From contig NZ_PDUD01000042.1 in assembly GCF_002646595.1 (NCBI RefSeq), positions 1-64,000 on the forward strand: a stretch of DNA of 64,000 bases. Reading direction: 5' to 3'. The translations under genes and the position numbers were made by a program. Positions 1 through 7,982 of the stretch are shown one piece after another; the stretch's first letter is position 1, and each line of letters starts with the position of its first letter. Origin of the DNA: Flavilitoribacter nigricans DSM 23189 = NBRC 102662 (GTDB taxonomy: Bacteria > Bacteroidota > Bacteroidia > Chitinophagales > Saprospiraceae). Under the pieces are notes generated by a model. That model was not told the origin of the DNA, searched no databases, and was given only the letters and a program-made list of their open reading frames with translations.

Positions 1-426
1 TTGATACAGATCTTCTGTTCTCTATTCAAATCTAAAGGCATACAGCATAATAGCCTGAATCAATGGAAGGGCAAAGTGGAACAATATAAAGAGCAGGAAG
101 TGTGTAGTGAGAAGGCCGAACAATTCATTCAAAAAATGAATCATTATCTAGCCCGACAAAAAGCGACCCTGCCACAGCAGACGCAGATATTATGTTGTTC
201 AGATATTATTGAAAGTACATTTGGTAAGTACAAAAACAAAGGGGCCAAAATCATCACAGATGACGTGTTGAAAATCGCTGGATATTCTGAAAAGAGCACT
301 TTAGAGCAGGTAAGCTTAGCCTTGCAAAAAGTGAATATGGCCGCCATCTTAAAATGGAAACAAGAAAATACCTCCATCTCTAAACTTGCTCTTTTGAAAC
401 GAGCAAAGAAAAAAGTGGCCGCATGA
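1..426 (+). CDS. C-terminal part of a probable transposase (gene runs in from the left)
   Basis: This reading frame is open from the first base of the window, so the true start lies outside. The 141 residues are lysine-rich and end in KRAKKKVAA. The stretch CCSDIIESTFGKYKNK at about residues 65-80 resembles the end of a DDE-type transposase family I remember from Bacteroidota, where the glutamate of DIIES would be the last catalytic acid. The DNA is visibly more AT-rich than the genes that follow, which fits recent transfer. No inverted repeat marking an element end was recognised in the 100 bp after the stop. The family assignment is from memory of sequence resemblance only; a non-transposase protein remains possible. 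Confidence 0.45.
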   Translation: MIQIFCSLFKSKGIQHNSLNQWKGKVEQYKEQEVCSEKAEQFIQKMNHYLARQKATLPQQTQILCCSDIIESTFGKYKNKGAKIITDDVLKIAGYSEKSTLEQVSLALQKVNMAAILKWKQENTSISKLALLKRAKKKVAA

Positions 427-526
427 TTAACCCCGTAGATTGTACACCCTACCTCTCTGAGGTCATACACCGCCTCTTATAAAATCCGGGGTGATTCATG
501 TTATTCATACATTCAGGTTCTTTCCA

Positions 527-2920
527 TTACTCCTGCCGCAGGGCGTCCACCGGATTGCTCATGGCCGCCCGGGCCGATTGCAGACTGGTGGTGAGCAGAG
601 CGATGATCAGGGTAATGCCGACGGCCCCGATGAAGATGAGGGCCTGGATATTGATCTTGTAGGCAAAGTTTTCCAGCCACTGCTCCATGACCCACCAGGC
701 CGCCGGAATGGCAAATATGGCCGCTATCGTCAGCAGGATCACAAATTGCCGGGAGATCAGCCAGGTGATATCCGGAATGGAGGCGCCCAGTATTTTGCGG
801 ATGCCGATCTCCTTGGTGCGCTCGGTCAGGATCAGTGCGATCAGCCCGAACAGTCCGAGGCAGGCAATGAGGATCGCCAGCAGCGTCGCCCCGGTAATGG
901 CTTTGTTCCAGCGCGCTTCCGTAAGATATTGTTGCTGAATATCGTCGTCCAGGAAGGAAAATTCAAAGGGTTTGTCCGGACTGATCTTTTGCCAGCTCGT
1001 GCGCAACTGCGCCAGTGTTTGGTCGACAGATCCGGGCCGGACCTTAACGAGCAGGTAGCCCAGATGAGCGTCGGGTTCCGCCTGGAGAATAAGCGGTCGC
1101 ACGTCACTCTTCAGATCCATATAATTGAAATCTTTCACCACCCCGAGGATCCGCGAATTGGCCATGCCCCGGAACTTCTCCGGCAGGCGGTACTCTTCTA
1201 CGGAGCCTTCAATGGCGAACTGTTTGAGAAAAGTTTCGTTGACGATCACGCCCTGTTCGCCGTTGCTCTCCGAATCGTCGGCGAAATTCCGGCCTGCGCT
1301 GAGCTCGATATCGAGCAGTGGGATATAGGTCGCATCCGTATTGTAAAAGAAAACCGGGATCTGCGAGCCGTCCTCTTCTTCCACAAAAACCGCGCTGTTC
1401 CCCTTATTGAAGGAATTGGAAACACCACTGACCTGAACGATCCCGGGCTGTTGGCTAAGTTCATTACGGTATTGCTCGACCAGTCGCTGGGAAGCTTCGG
1501 CATCCTGATAACTGATCTGGGTGGGAATGACCACAACCTCCTCCTGATTGAATCCCAGATTTTGATTTTTGATGAATTGCTGCTGCTGGTACATGATCAG
1601 GGTACAACTCAGCAGGCCGATCGAGAGCGCAAACTGGAAGATCAGGCTACCTTTCGTCACCAGATTATTTCCGCCCGTTTTAAAATTGGATTGAAAACTC
1701 TGTACGGCCTTCAGCCGGGAAAGCAGCAGGGCCGGATACATACCGGCGAGTACGCCCGTGGTACCGGAAATGGCCAACAGGGGGAGCAAAACGCCGGGAT
1801 CCAGCCAGTTGATCTGCAAAGCGGTGCCCGTGATCTCACCGATAAAGGGCAGGGCCAGCTCGATCAGTCCAACGCCCAATATGAGGGAGATCAGACTCAT
1901 CAGAATGGCTTCGGAGAGGAATTGCCCCACGAGTTGCCCCCGGACGGCTCCCATCACCCGGCGAACACCGACTTCCGTCAGTCTGCCGGAGCCCCGGGCA
2001 TTGCTCAGGTTCATAAAATTGAAACAGGCGACCAGCAGGATCAGTCCGGCGATCAGACCCAGGATCCGCAGGTAGCTCATATCGGCCGGAGGGGTTAGGC
2101 CGTTGGCTCGGTAGTTGTCACGAAGGTGATAATTTTTCAGGGCCATCAGATTGAAGAGCAATTTACGATCATCTTCTCCGCCGGTATTTACTTTCTCGTC
2201 GATGAACCCCGGAAGTTTGGCTTCCATGCTGCTCAGATCCGCAGTTTCGCGGAGGCGAATAAAACTGGTGGCGGGAAAGGATCCCCAATCGCCGGCCAGG
2301 GCATCGGGCTTTTCCCGATAGAGAAATCGTAGCGGCAGCAGGAATTGGTACTGCTGACTGGAATTTTGGGGAGGATCGGCGGCTACCCCGCTGACTTCAA
2401 AAACTTCTTCCTGGCCCCGGTAATTGACGGTGAGGGTTTTGCCCACGGGGCTCAATCGGCCGAAATATTTGCGCGCCATTTCCGCACTCAGCACGATGGC
2501 GTTGGTGTTGTCGAAAACGTGATCGGGAGTTCCCTCCACCAGTTCGAAACTGAAAAAAGAAAAGAAATTGGGATCGACAAAATGTGCCTCCTCCCGGAAA
2601 AATTCATTACCCGAACGTACCAGAATGTCGTGATTCTCCAAACGGAAAGCCTCACTGACTTCCGGAAAATTAGCCGCTAATTCCGGCGAAAGGGGAGCCG
2701 GCGTGCTCGAAATATTGATCTTGTTCTGAATGGAGGCCGAAAGCCAATAGATCTTTTCCGACTCATCGTGGAAGCGATCATAGGACAATTCGTGCTGAAT
2801 GAACACGAATCCCAGACCGGCGCAGGCAATACCGATCGATAAGCCAATGATGTTGATGGCGGAAGTTAATTTTTGCTTCCGGAAGGAGCGGAGGGCGATC
2901 TTCAGATAGTTCTTAAGCAT
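527..2920 (-). CDS. FtsX/MacB-family ABC transporter permease, duplicated architecture
   Basis: This 797-residue inner-membrane protein starts MLKNYLKIALRSFRKQKLTS, the typical opening of Bacteroidota MacB-like permeases. One membrane helix lies at about residues 20-42, followed by a periplasmic MacB_PCD domain. A first FtsX block of helices spans about 280-450 (with GVRRVMGA). A second periplasmic domain follows, then a second FtsX block from about 680 to the end (with TKEIGIRKILGAS). It would need a separate ATPase, and none is encoded nearby. Such permeases in this phylum are often stand-alone and induced by sigma-54 response regulators, which fits the promoter seen upstream. The transported substrate is unknown; lipoproteins, peptides or toxic compounds are possible. 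Confidence 0.9.
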   Translation of the reverse strand: MLKNYLKIALRSFRKQKLTSAINIIGLSIGIACAGLGFVFIQHELSYDRFHDESEKIYWLSASIQNKINISSTPAPLSPELAANFPEVSEAFRLENHDILVRSGNEFFREEAHFVDPNFFSFFSFELVEGTPDHVFDNTNAIVLSAEMARKYFGRLSPVGKTLTVNYRGQEEVFEVSGVAADPPQNSSQQYQFLLPLRFLYREKPDALAGDWGSFPATSFIRLRETADLSSMEAKLPGFIDEKVNTGGEDDRKLLFNLMALKNYHLRDNYRANGLTPPADMSYLRILGLIAGLILLVACFNFMNLSNARGSGRLTEVGVRRVMGAVRGQLVGQFLSEAILMSLISLILGVGLIELALPFIGEITGTALQINWLDPGVLLPLLAISGTTGVLAGMYPALLLSRLKAVQSFQSNFKTGGNNLVTKGSLIFQFALSIGLLSCTLIMYQQQQFIKNQNLGFNQEEVVVIPTQISYQDAEASQRLVEQYRNELSQQPGIVQVSGVSNSFNKGNSAVFVEEEDGSQIPVFFYNTDATYIPLLDIELSAGRNFADDSESNGEQGVIVNETFLKQFAIEGSVEEYRLPEKFRGMANSRILGVVKDFNYMDLKSDVRPLILQAEPDAHLGYLLVKVRPGSVDQTLAQLRTSWQKISPDKPFEFSFLDDDIQQQYLTEARWNKAITGATLLAILIACLGLFGLIALILTERTKEIGIRKILGASIPDITWLISRQFVILLTIAAIFAIPAAWWVMEQWLENFAYKINIQALIFIGAVGITLIIALLTTSLQSARAAMSNPVDALRQE

Positions 2921-2959
2921 AGCAGAGTCATTATTGTGTAGGACCTTTGAAACTGGAAC

Positions 2960-2975
2960 TGCAAAAGTTGTGCCC
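2960..2975 (-). promoter_or_regulatory. sigma-54 (-24/-12) promoter for the FtsX-type permease
   Basis: Read on the minus strand the site is GGGCACAACTTTTGCA. It matches the sigma-54 consensus TGGCAC-N5-TTGCA at every position but the first. It lies 40 bp upstream of the permease ATG, so transcription would start roughly 25-30 bp before the gene. A dyad that could bind an activator lies about 65-80 bp further upstream. Confidence 0.65.
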
Positions 2976-3037
2976 GCCTGGTTGTGGTTTGATAATGAGT
3001 GAATTATGTTTTAGATGCTCAGAATTTGCCGGTTGTT

Positions 3038-3055
3038 CTGTTCAAAAATGTACAG
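3038..3055. promoter_or_regulatory. inverted repeat, candidate sigma-54 activator site
   Basis: CTGTTC-AAAAAT-GTACAG is an 18-bp dyad with one mismatched pair, itself enclosed by CCGGTT (3029-3034) and AACCGG (3067-3072). Its place upstream of the -24/-12 element is where NtrC-type activators bind. The role is inferred from position and symmetry. Confidence 0.4.
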
Positions 3056-3258
3056 CACACGTTCAAAACCGGACGATGGGCCGGTAGCTTAATATGGAGA
3101 TTATTTTTTATATTTAAGCCCCCATTAGAACCGGTCCTTGCGACGCATATATTTTAATTTTTTAGATCTAAAAAGGTCATTCCCCTCGTACATGGTCATG
3201 TAATCACTTTTTATTGCTAACCGGAGGCAAACGTAAATCGCCTCCCAAATAATGACGT

Positions 3259-3777
3259 ATGACGACCCAAAGGATCTTTACCATTTTACTTTTTCTTTTC
3301 CTTGGCAATCTATCCTTGCAGGCACAATATTACAATTCCGATCACCAGTGGTGGGTGAATTTCGGAGCCGGAATGAGCAAGGCCGGCATGGACCAGGAGC
3401 ATTTGCTTTTTTACGCCAGTTTCAATAAACCCCGTTCCGAGCACCTGCTGCTGACCGGACGCTATAGCTTTACCCAACAACTGGGGCTGCTGGAATCCGT
3501 GGAGCCCGAAAAGAACTGGGATCTGAGCGCCATAGCCAGCTATTACCTGAAAAGCGATGCGGGTTTTATTTCCATCGGCGCCGGACTGGGCCTGAACGGT
3601 GGAAAAAGACGAGATCCGTCTCTTCAGAATTACCTGACGGTAGGCCTGCCGATCGAATCGCAGTGGTTTGTAACGCTGCCGTCCATGGGGCTCGGCCTGG
3701 TGGGAGTTGTCAATATCAATCCCAAAGTTACGACCTACGGACTGGCCCTGGCTTTCCAATTCGGTGCGTTGCGCTAA
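3259..3777 (+). CDS. small secreted, probably outer-membrane barrel-like protein
   Basis: The 172-residue product has a signal peptide (residues 1-23, ending LSLQAQ) followed by alternating hydrophobic and aromatic stretches such as HLLLTGRYSFTQQLGLL and FISIGAGLGL. It ends in strands rich in Gly/Leu/Ala (TTYGLALAFQFGALR). This pattern suits a small outer-membrane beta-barrel, but no family was recognised. It stands alone: it is divergent from the permease and convergent with the CPBP gene. The 338-bp space before it holds the permease promoter; no clear promoter for this gene was found. Confidence 0.75.
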   Translation: MTTQRIFTILLFLFLGNLSLQAQYYNSDHQWWVNFGAGMSKAGMDQEHLLFYASFNKPRSEHLLLTGRYSFTQQLGLLESVEPEKNWDLSAIASYYLKSDAGFISIGAGLGLNGGKRRDPSLQNYLTVGLPIESQWFVTLPSMGLGLVGVVNINPKVTTYGLALAFQFGALR

Positions 3778-3850
3778 GGTCAACACCCGGCCACAGTTTT
3801 ACCGACATCTTCTACCAGAGAGCGTCGTTCCATCAGAATCGGTGACGAAA

Positions 3851-4561
3851 TTACTCCTGATGACGACCGATCAGTCGATAGGTGATCCACAGAAAATGAG
3901 CGAGCAGAGCCAGGGTGCCCACCAGCAAATACCCCCAGACCTGCGGGAAATGCGCGTAAAAATAGACCGTAGCGTAGATCGCAAAGGTAAGTTCCAGGAA
4001 ACCGAGCAATAACAAACGACCGTCCTTCCGGTCGCTCGTTTCGGGATGATCCTGCCGCTCGAAGATGCAACTGGTGAGCACATAATTGAAAAAGTAGTGG
4101 ATCGTGATCGTGATCCATAGTGCGTCGGTCCTTTCGTAGATGAGAAATGCCGCCAGCGAGTAAAAAAAGCGATCCAGTTGAAATTTGCCCAACAATAACG
4201 ATCCATACCAATCCAATCGTCCTTTCATCCCATTCCAATCCCCCCGAAAGTGGAGCAGGGCAAAGCCGGCCGCAACGGCGATCATGACCACCCATTCCTG
4301 CCCTTCCCGGGCGTATCTCAGAAAAGTGGCGTAAGCCAGATAGGTAAACAGAAATTCTTCAAACAGAGGCGCAAATACCACCGAACTCCAAATGGAAGCT
4401 CTTCGGTACCAGTGGCGGAAAGCCTCGTAACTGTAATAATCGGGCACGCCTACGATCGCCGGATAAATAATCCGGTAAACCGAATATTTCGCGAGCTTAA
4501 AAACAGCTACGAAGAGCAGTAGATTGATTTCCCAGCCGGCAGTAAATATTTGATTAAACAT
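3851..4561 (-). CDS. CPBP family intramembrane metalloprotease (Abi/CAAX-type)
   Basis: This multi-pass membrane protein is about 236 residues long. It carries the three CPBP motifs: FEEFLF (Glu-Glu pair), FALLHF (phenylalanine/histidine motif) and TIHYFFNYV (His with Asn). In this family the Glu-Glu and His residues bind the metal and cut substrates inside the membrane. The arginine usual in EExxxR is not present here. The frame extends upstream to a TTG at 4618, but the ATG at 4561 gives a more natural start, MFNQIFTAGW. Family members act in prenyl-protein processing, bacteriocin self-immunity or signalling; the context does not say which applies. Confidence 0.78.
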   Translation of the reverse strand: MFNQIFTAGWEINLLLFVAVFKLAKYSVYRIIYPAIVGVPDYYSYEAFRHWYRRASIWSSVVFAPLFEEFLFTYLAYATFLRYAREGQEWVVMIAVAAGFALLHFRGDWNGMKGRLDWYGSLLLGKFQLDRFFYSLAAFLIYERTDALWITITIHYFFNYVLTSCIFERQDHPETSDRKDGRLLLLGFLELTFAIYATVYFYAHFPQVWGYLLVGTLALLAHFLWITYRLIGRHQE

Positions 4562-4757
4562 AGGGAGGGTTTGAGGCAGTGAAATATATAATTTAAAATT
4601 AATAAAATTATTTCCCAAATCTTTTCTGATCTGAACACCGGATCATGCGGTAAGCTGGATGGATATTTCCGTTTTTTCGGAAAAAATGATCCTGACTTTC
4701 CCGTGCCGGATGAATGGCCATGAAACATCCATACAATTTTCCGATCTCCCCGAAGGG

Positions 4758-4765
4758 TAACTTTG
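4758..4765 (+). promoter_or_regulatory. Bacteroidota -7 promoter element
   Basis: TAACTTTG matches TAnnTTTG exactly and sits 36 bp before the ATG of the small membrane protein gene at 4801. The upstream -33 element is weak (a TTTT run near 4737). Confidence 0.5.
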
Positions 4766-4800
4766 TATCGAATTATTATTAATACCTAAACCAAAATATT

Positions 4801-5349
4801 ATGGATCGTACAAAGTATATCATCGCCGCTATTGGCTTAGTAACGGGAGTGGTTTTCGGCTTATCCGGATCAATTGTCCAGGATCCCGTGCTGACGAATG
4901 TGCTATACGAAGTCAGTAGTGTCGGCCTGACGGTCGCCTGTGTCGTTCTGGCCCTTAATTTTTACCGAAAAGAAGAAGATCTGGTAGCTACCGGCTTTTT
5001 ATTGTTCGCTATTGCCGAAGCGGTGATGAGTGCGGGTAACGCGGCCGGCGTTGTAGAAGGGCAGCCGTCTTTCGGAGCCGGAATGGCACTGTATGTTCCC
5101 GCCTTGTTGTTGATCAGCATCCCCAAAACATTTGCGTTGTGGAACCGGATATCCGGTATCGCTGCTGCCATTCCGTTTACCATTGCGGCCGGTATCATTT
5201 TTACCGGAGGTATCGCGCTCCCTTCATCCGGCCTGGTAGGCGGAGCCTATGGCCTGCTCAGTCTGACCATCGTCGGTTGGGTTATTGGCCTGTCTGGAAA
5301 GAAGAGCAGTGTGCGTACCGGCGCCTCCGTTCTGGAAGGACAGATGTAG
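4801..5349 (+). CDS. hypothetical multi-pass membrane protein
   Basis: The 182-residue protein is almost entirely hydrophobic, with about five to six predicted helices. Examples are YIIAAIGLVTGVVFGLSG at the N-terminus, GLTVACVVLALNFY, and a Gly/Ala-rich pair near residues 115-160. The tail is short and polar (GKKSSVRTGASVLEGQM). No catalytic motif or named family was recognised. It has its own promoter and ends at a strong two-sided terminator, so it is a single-gene unit. Confidence 0.8.
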   Translation: MDRTKYIIAAIGLVTGVVFGLSGSIVQDPVLTNVLYEVSSVGLTVACVVLALNFYRKEEDLVATGFLLFAIAEAVMSAGNAAGVVEGQPSFGAGMALYVPALLLISIPKTFALWNRISGIAAAIPFTIAAGIIFTGGIALPSSGLVGGAYGLLSLTIVGWVIGLSGKKSSVRTGASVLEGQM

Positions 5350-5409
5350 AAAATATACTGGTGCAAGATCGGTTCGGGGCAGCCCAACCACACCAGATCG
5401 AGTGGAAGA

Positions 5410-5440
5410 ACAGGGAACCGGTAAATACCGGGCTCCCTGT
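5410..5440. terminator. bidirectional hairpin between convergent genes
   Basis: ACAGGGA-a-CCGGTA-aa-TACCGG-gc-TCCCTGT folds into a long stem with small internal bulges. It lies between the ends of the genes at 5349 (plus) and 5459 (minus) and can serve both. Confidence 0.65.
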
Positions 5441-5458
5441 CCCAACTGGTCTGCCGGA

Positions 5459-6850
5459 TCAGCTCCAGAGGCGATCCCAGGCCCGGATCTCATTCCATTC
5501 TTCCGTCGGAGCGAATAATTTCTCGCCCTCCACCAGGAATTCTTTCACCATCTCCTCGTTCAGTTCCACTCCGATGCCCGGCGTTTCGGGGACGGCTACG
5601 TAACCATCTTCCACAATGGGTTTGTCGATTCCGGTGACCAGGTCTTCCCATTTCGGACTGTCGACGGCGTGGTGCTCCAGCCACATGAAGTTTTCCGTAG
5701 CGGCCGCCGCGTGTACGGAGCCCAGGAAGGACACCGGCCCGGCCGCGTGGTGCAGCATAAAACCAATGCCGTGATGCGACGCGTAATCGCCGATGCGTTT
5801 GGTCTCCAGGATACCGCCCGCCGTATTGGGATCCGGATGCACGATGTCTACGGCCCGCTGGTCAATCAATTCCTTGAAACCGCCGTAGAGCATATAAATG
5901 TCTTCACCCGTCTGAGTAGGTGTGGTGGTCGACATGGTGATCTCTTTCCACTGGTCCGTATACTGCCAGGGAATGATATCTTCGATGTAAGCGAGATTGT
6001 ATTTTTCTACGGCCCGGGCGATCTTGATGGCTTCGTTCACATCAAAGTGGCCCCAGTGGTCGGTACCCATCGGGATCTCGTAGCCGATCTGGTTGCGCAT
6101 TACCTCCAGGAATTCACATAATTTTTCCAGGCCTTTCTCGGTGATCTGTACCCGGGTGAACGGGTGTTTGGTGAGGTTGTACTGACGGTATTCGTGTTCG
6201 TAAGGGCTGAACTTGCCGTTCGGTCCGTTGATCAGTGCGCCGGGGATATCGCGCAGCAAATTGATACCGATGTCCATTTTCAGGGCCGTATAGCCTTTGT
6301 CTACCCGCTCCTGCATGCGGTTGGCGTACTCCTGCGGATCGCTGGAGGTGGTGGTATCACAATATACCCGGACCTTATCCCGGTATTTTCCACCGAGCAG
6401 TTGGTATACGGGTACACCGTAGGCTTTACCCACAATATCCCACAGGGCCATTTCCACTCCGGAAACACCACCACCCTGGCGGCCGTGGTGGCCAAACTGG
6501 CTGATGATCTTGAACAGCCGCTCTACATTACAGGGGTTTTCGCCCAGCAGGCGGCTCTTCAGGAACAGGGCGTATTCTTTGGCCGCACCGTCGCGGACAT
6601 CACCGTGCCCGACAATGCCCTGATTGGTGTAGATCCGAACGATGGGCGTCCGGAACATCACCCCGGAAACTTCCGCAATACGCATATCGGTGATCTTAAG
6701 GTCGGAAGGTGCCGAATTTCGATTGACGTTCTGGGTGGAATATTCCAGCTGTTCTTCGATCGGGGCCATGGACATGGTGGCCAGACTAAGTCCTCCCAGG
6801 CCAAGCTTCTGCAGGAAACCGCGCCGGTTGTTGTTTTTCGTTTTGTTCAT
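5459..6850 (-). CDS. mandelate racemase/muconate lactonizing enzyme family protein, exported
   Basis: This is a 463-residue enolase-superfamily enzyme. Residues 9-30 (RRGFLQKLGLGG...) form a twin-arginine-like leader, so a folded protein is probably exported. The capping domain spans about 50-165. The TIM barrel shows K191 in ALKMDIG, D264/D270 in TDHWGHFD, E290 in IEDIIPW, E316 in TGEDIY and H367/H368 in LHHAAGP, consistent with the metal and acid/base positions of the superfamily. Such enzymes abstract a proton next to a carboxylate, usually as sugar-acid dehydratases or racemases. The exact substrate is not known. No sugar-uptake genes adjoin it. Confidence 0.87.
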   Translation of the reverse strand: MNKTKNNNRRGFLQKLGLGGLSLATMSMAPIEEQLEYSTQNVNRNSAPSDLKITDMRIAEVSGVMFRTPIVRIYTNQGIVGHGDVRDGAAKEYALFLKSRLLGENPCNVERLFKIISQFGHHGRQGGGVSGVEMALWDIVGKAYGVPVYQLLGGKYRDKVRVYCDTTTSSDPQEYANRMQERVDKGYTALKMDIGINLLRDIPGALINGPNGKFSPYEHEYRQYNLTKHPFTRVQITEKGLEKLCEFLEVMRNQIGYEIPMGTDHWGHFDVNEAIKIARAVEKYNLAYIEDIIPWQYTDQWKEITMSTTTPTQTGEDIYMLYGGFKELIDQRAVDIVHPDPNTAGGILETKRIGDYASHHGIGFMLHHAAGPVSFLGSVHAAAATENFMWLEHHAVDSPKWEDLVTGIDKPIVEDGYVAVPETPGIGVELNEEMVKEFLVEGEKLFAPTEEWNEIRAWDRLWS

Positions 6851-7406
6851 AACACGTTAGCAATTTTATTGAAGGATAAAGTTGGTTGCCATATTCAGCT
6901 AAGATGTCGTGCAGACCGGCCGCTGCCGGTGGTCTCAAGGAATTCCAATTTGCCACCGAAATTTGTAGCCGGGCACTTTCGTCAGTTCGGGAAAAACAGC
7001 GGATCAGGACGCCTGGAAAAAACCGGGGGATCTCATGGAAACAGCTTCTAATTTAGGGAAATTTTTTTTTCTGCTGTCGGGTAGTGTGCTGACAGCTAAG
7101 GGATAAGGCCAGCGCAAAAAGATGGCGTGTCTCCGGTAAGCGGAAACTGGGTCTAAGGAAACATAGCCGGTCGGATCAAAAGCGATGGATTGGTAATTCC
7201 GGAGGTGCATGGGGGGAGACAGGCAAACGCGGCGGGTGCCAGGCGGTAGTGGTCAGCCGGCGGATTAAAAACCAGACTGACCACTACCGGGGATACTGTA
7301 CGGACAACGACTACGGATGTCCACTCGAAAACTGCATTCGTTGTTTCGGAATCACAGATGTTCCGCTACGCCGCTTTCGGAAAGAGATCCGTACCGAAGG
7401 TAAGGT
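6851..7406. other. long non-coding stretch upstream of the enolase-superfamily gene
   Basis: About 550 bp without a convincing gene; the short frames here show no start context or protein-like composition. It holds a stem-loop at 7245-7288 and, presumably, the promoter of the gene ending at 5459. No clear TAnnTTTG element was found for that gene. Nothing else was recognised. Confidence 0.5.
7245..7288 (-). terminator. stem-loop downstream of the small membrane gene
   Basis: GGTAGTGGTCAG (7245-7256) and CTGACCACTACC (7277-7288) are perfect complements separated by a 20-base loop. The position, about 120 bp past the stop of the small minus-strand gene, suggests a terminator; the large loop makes this uncertain. 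Confidence 0.4.
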
Positions 7407-7562
7407 CTAAGATCCCACCGCACTGGCGGTTTCTACCAGGCCGGGGATAAAAGTTACCGTAAAGTGGTAGATCCCGTAAATGACCAGCATGATGCCGGTA
7501 AACGCAATGGAAGCGTAGATGAACATCTGCAAAAAGCTCCAGGTGGAGTTTGCATTACTCAT
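7407..7562 (-). CDS. small single-pass membrane protein
   Basis: A 51-residue protein starting MSNANSTWSFLQ, with one hydrophobic helix (about residues 12-35: FIYASIAFTGIMLVIYGIY) and a short Ala/Ser-rich tail. An in-frame ATG ten codons further upstream (7592) would add MLNLNTKHET; the inner start looks more natural. It has no recognised family and stands alone, with about 300 bp of empty DNA before it. It is probably a real small envelope protein, because the frame has coding-like composition and a clear hydrophobic segment. Confidence 0.55.
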   Translation of the reverse strand: MSNANSTWSFLQMFIYASIAFTGIMLVIYGIYHFTVTFIPGLVETASAVGS

Positions 7563-7893
7563 TGTTTCATGTTTAGTGTTAAGGTTTAGCATAGGTAATT
7601 GGTTATTTGGTGTAACGGTAAAAGCTTACCTCGATACACGATGAGCAATCAGTCGGAAGTGATATTTTTTGGTAAGTCGAGTGGGAGTTCGGAGTACAAT
7701 GATTTCCGTAGAGGGCGATTCGCTAGAGTCCACAATAAGCTATGTGGGGGCAATAGCTTGCTTAAATATAAATTATTTTGCTTAAAAGCTTAAGTTTTGC
7801 TACCCCAAAAATAGGCTCAAGCCCCAAAATAGCTGCGATTTTGGCCTAGTGGAGGCGATCAGGGTTGCGAGGTGGGCTGTAAATGGCAGGAAA
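7563..7893. other. non-coding stretch
   Basis: About 330 bp, AT-richer than its surroundings, with no frame that looks coding. It should contain the promoter of the small minus-strand membrane gene; none is convincing. Confidence 0.45.
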
Positions 7894-7933
7894 TGGAGGA
7901 AGGAAGCGGTAAAATAGCTGCTTCCTTCCTCCA
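7894..7933 (-). terminator. terminator of the S9 peptidase gene
   Basis: TGGAGGAAGGAAGC (7894-7907) pairs perfectly with GCTTCCTTCCTCCA (7920-7933) around a 12-base loop. It begins 50 bp after the stop of the minus-strand peptidase gene. Confidence 0.7.
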
Positions 7934-7982
7934 TCGTCCGAAACGTATCCATGGCGATATTCGGACTGAAAATGGGTGTTCT

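Noticed and set aside
491-2098. A 535-residue open frame on the plus strand opposite the FtsX/MacB permease.
   Set aside because: It lies wholly antisense to a gene with clear domains, is full of Gln/Gly/Arg low-complexity sequence and has no recognisable motif. GC-rich codon use on the real strand explains the long open frame.
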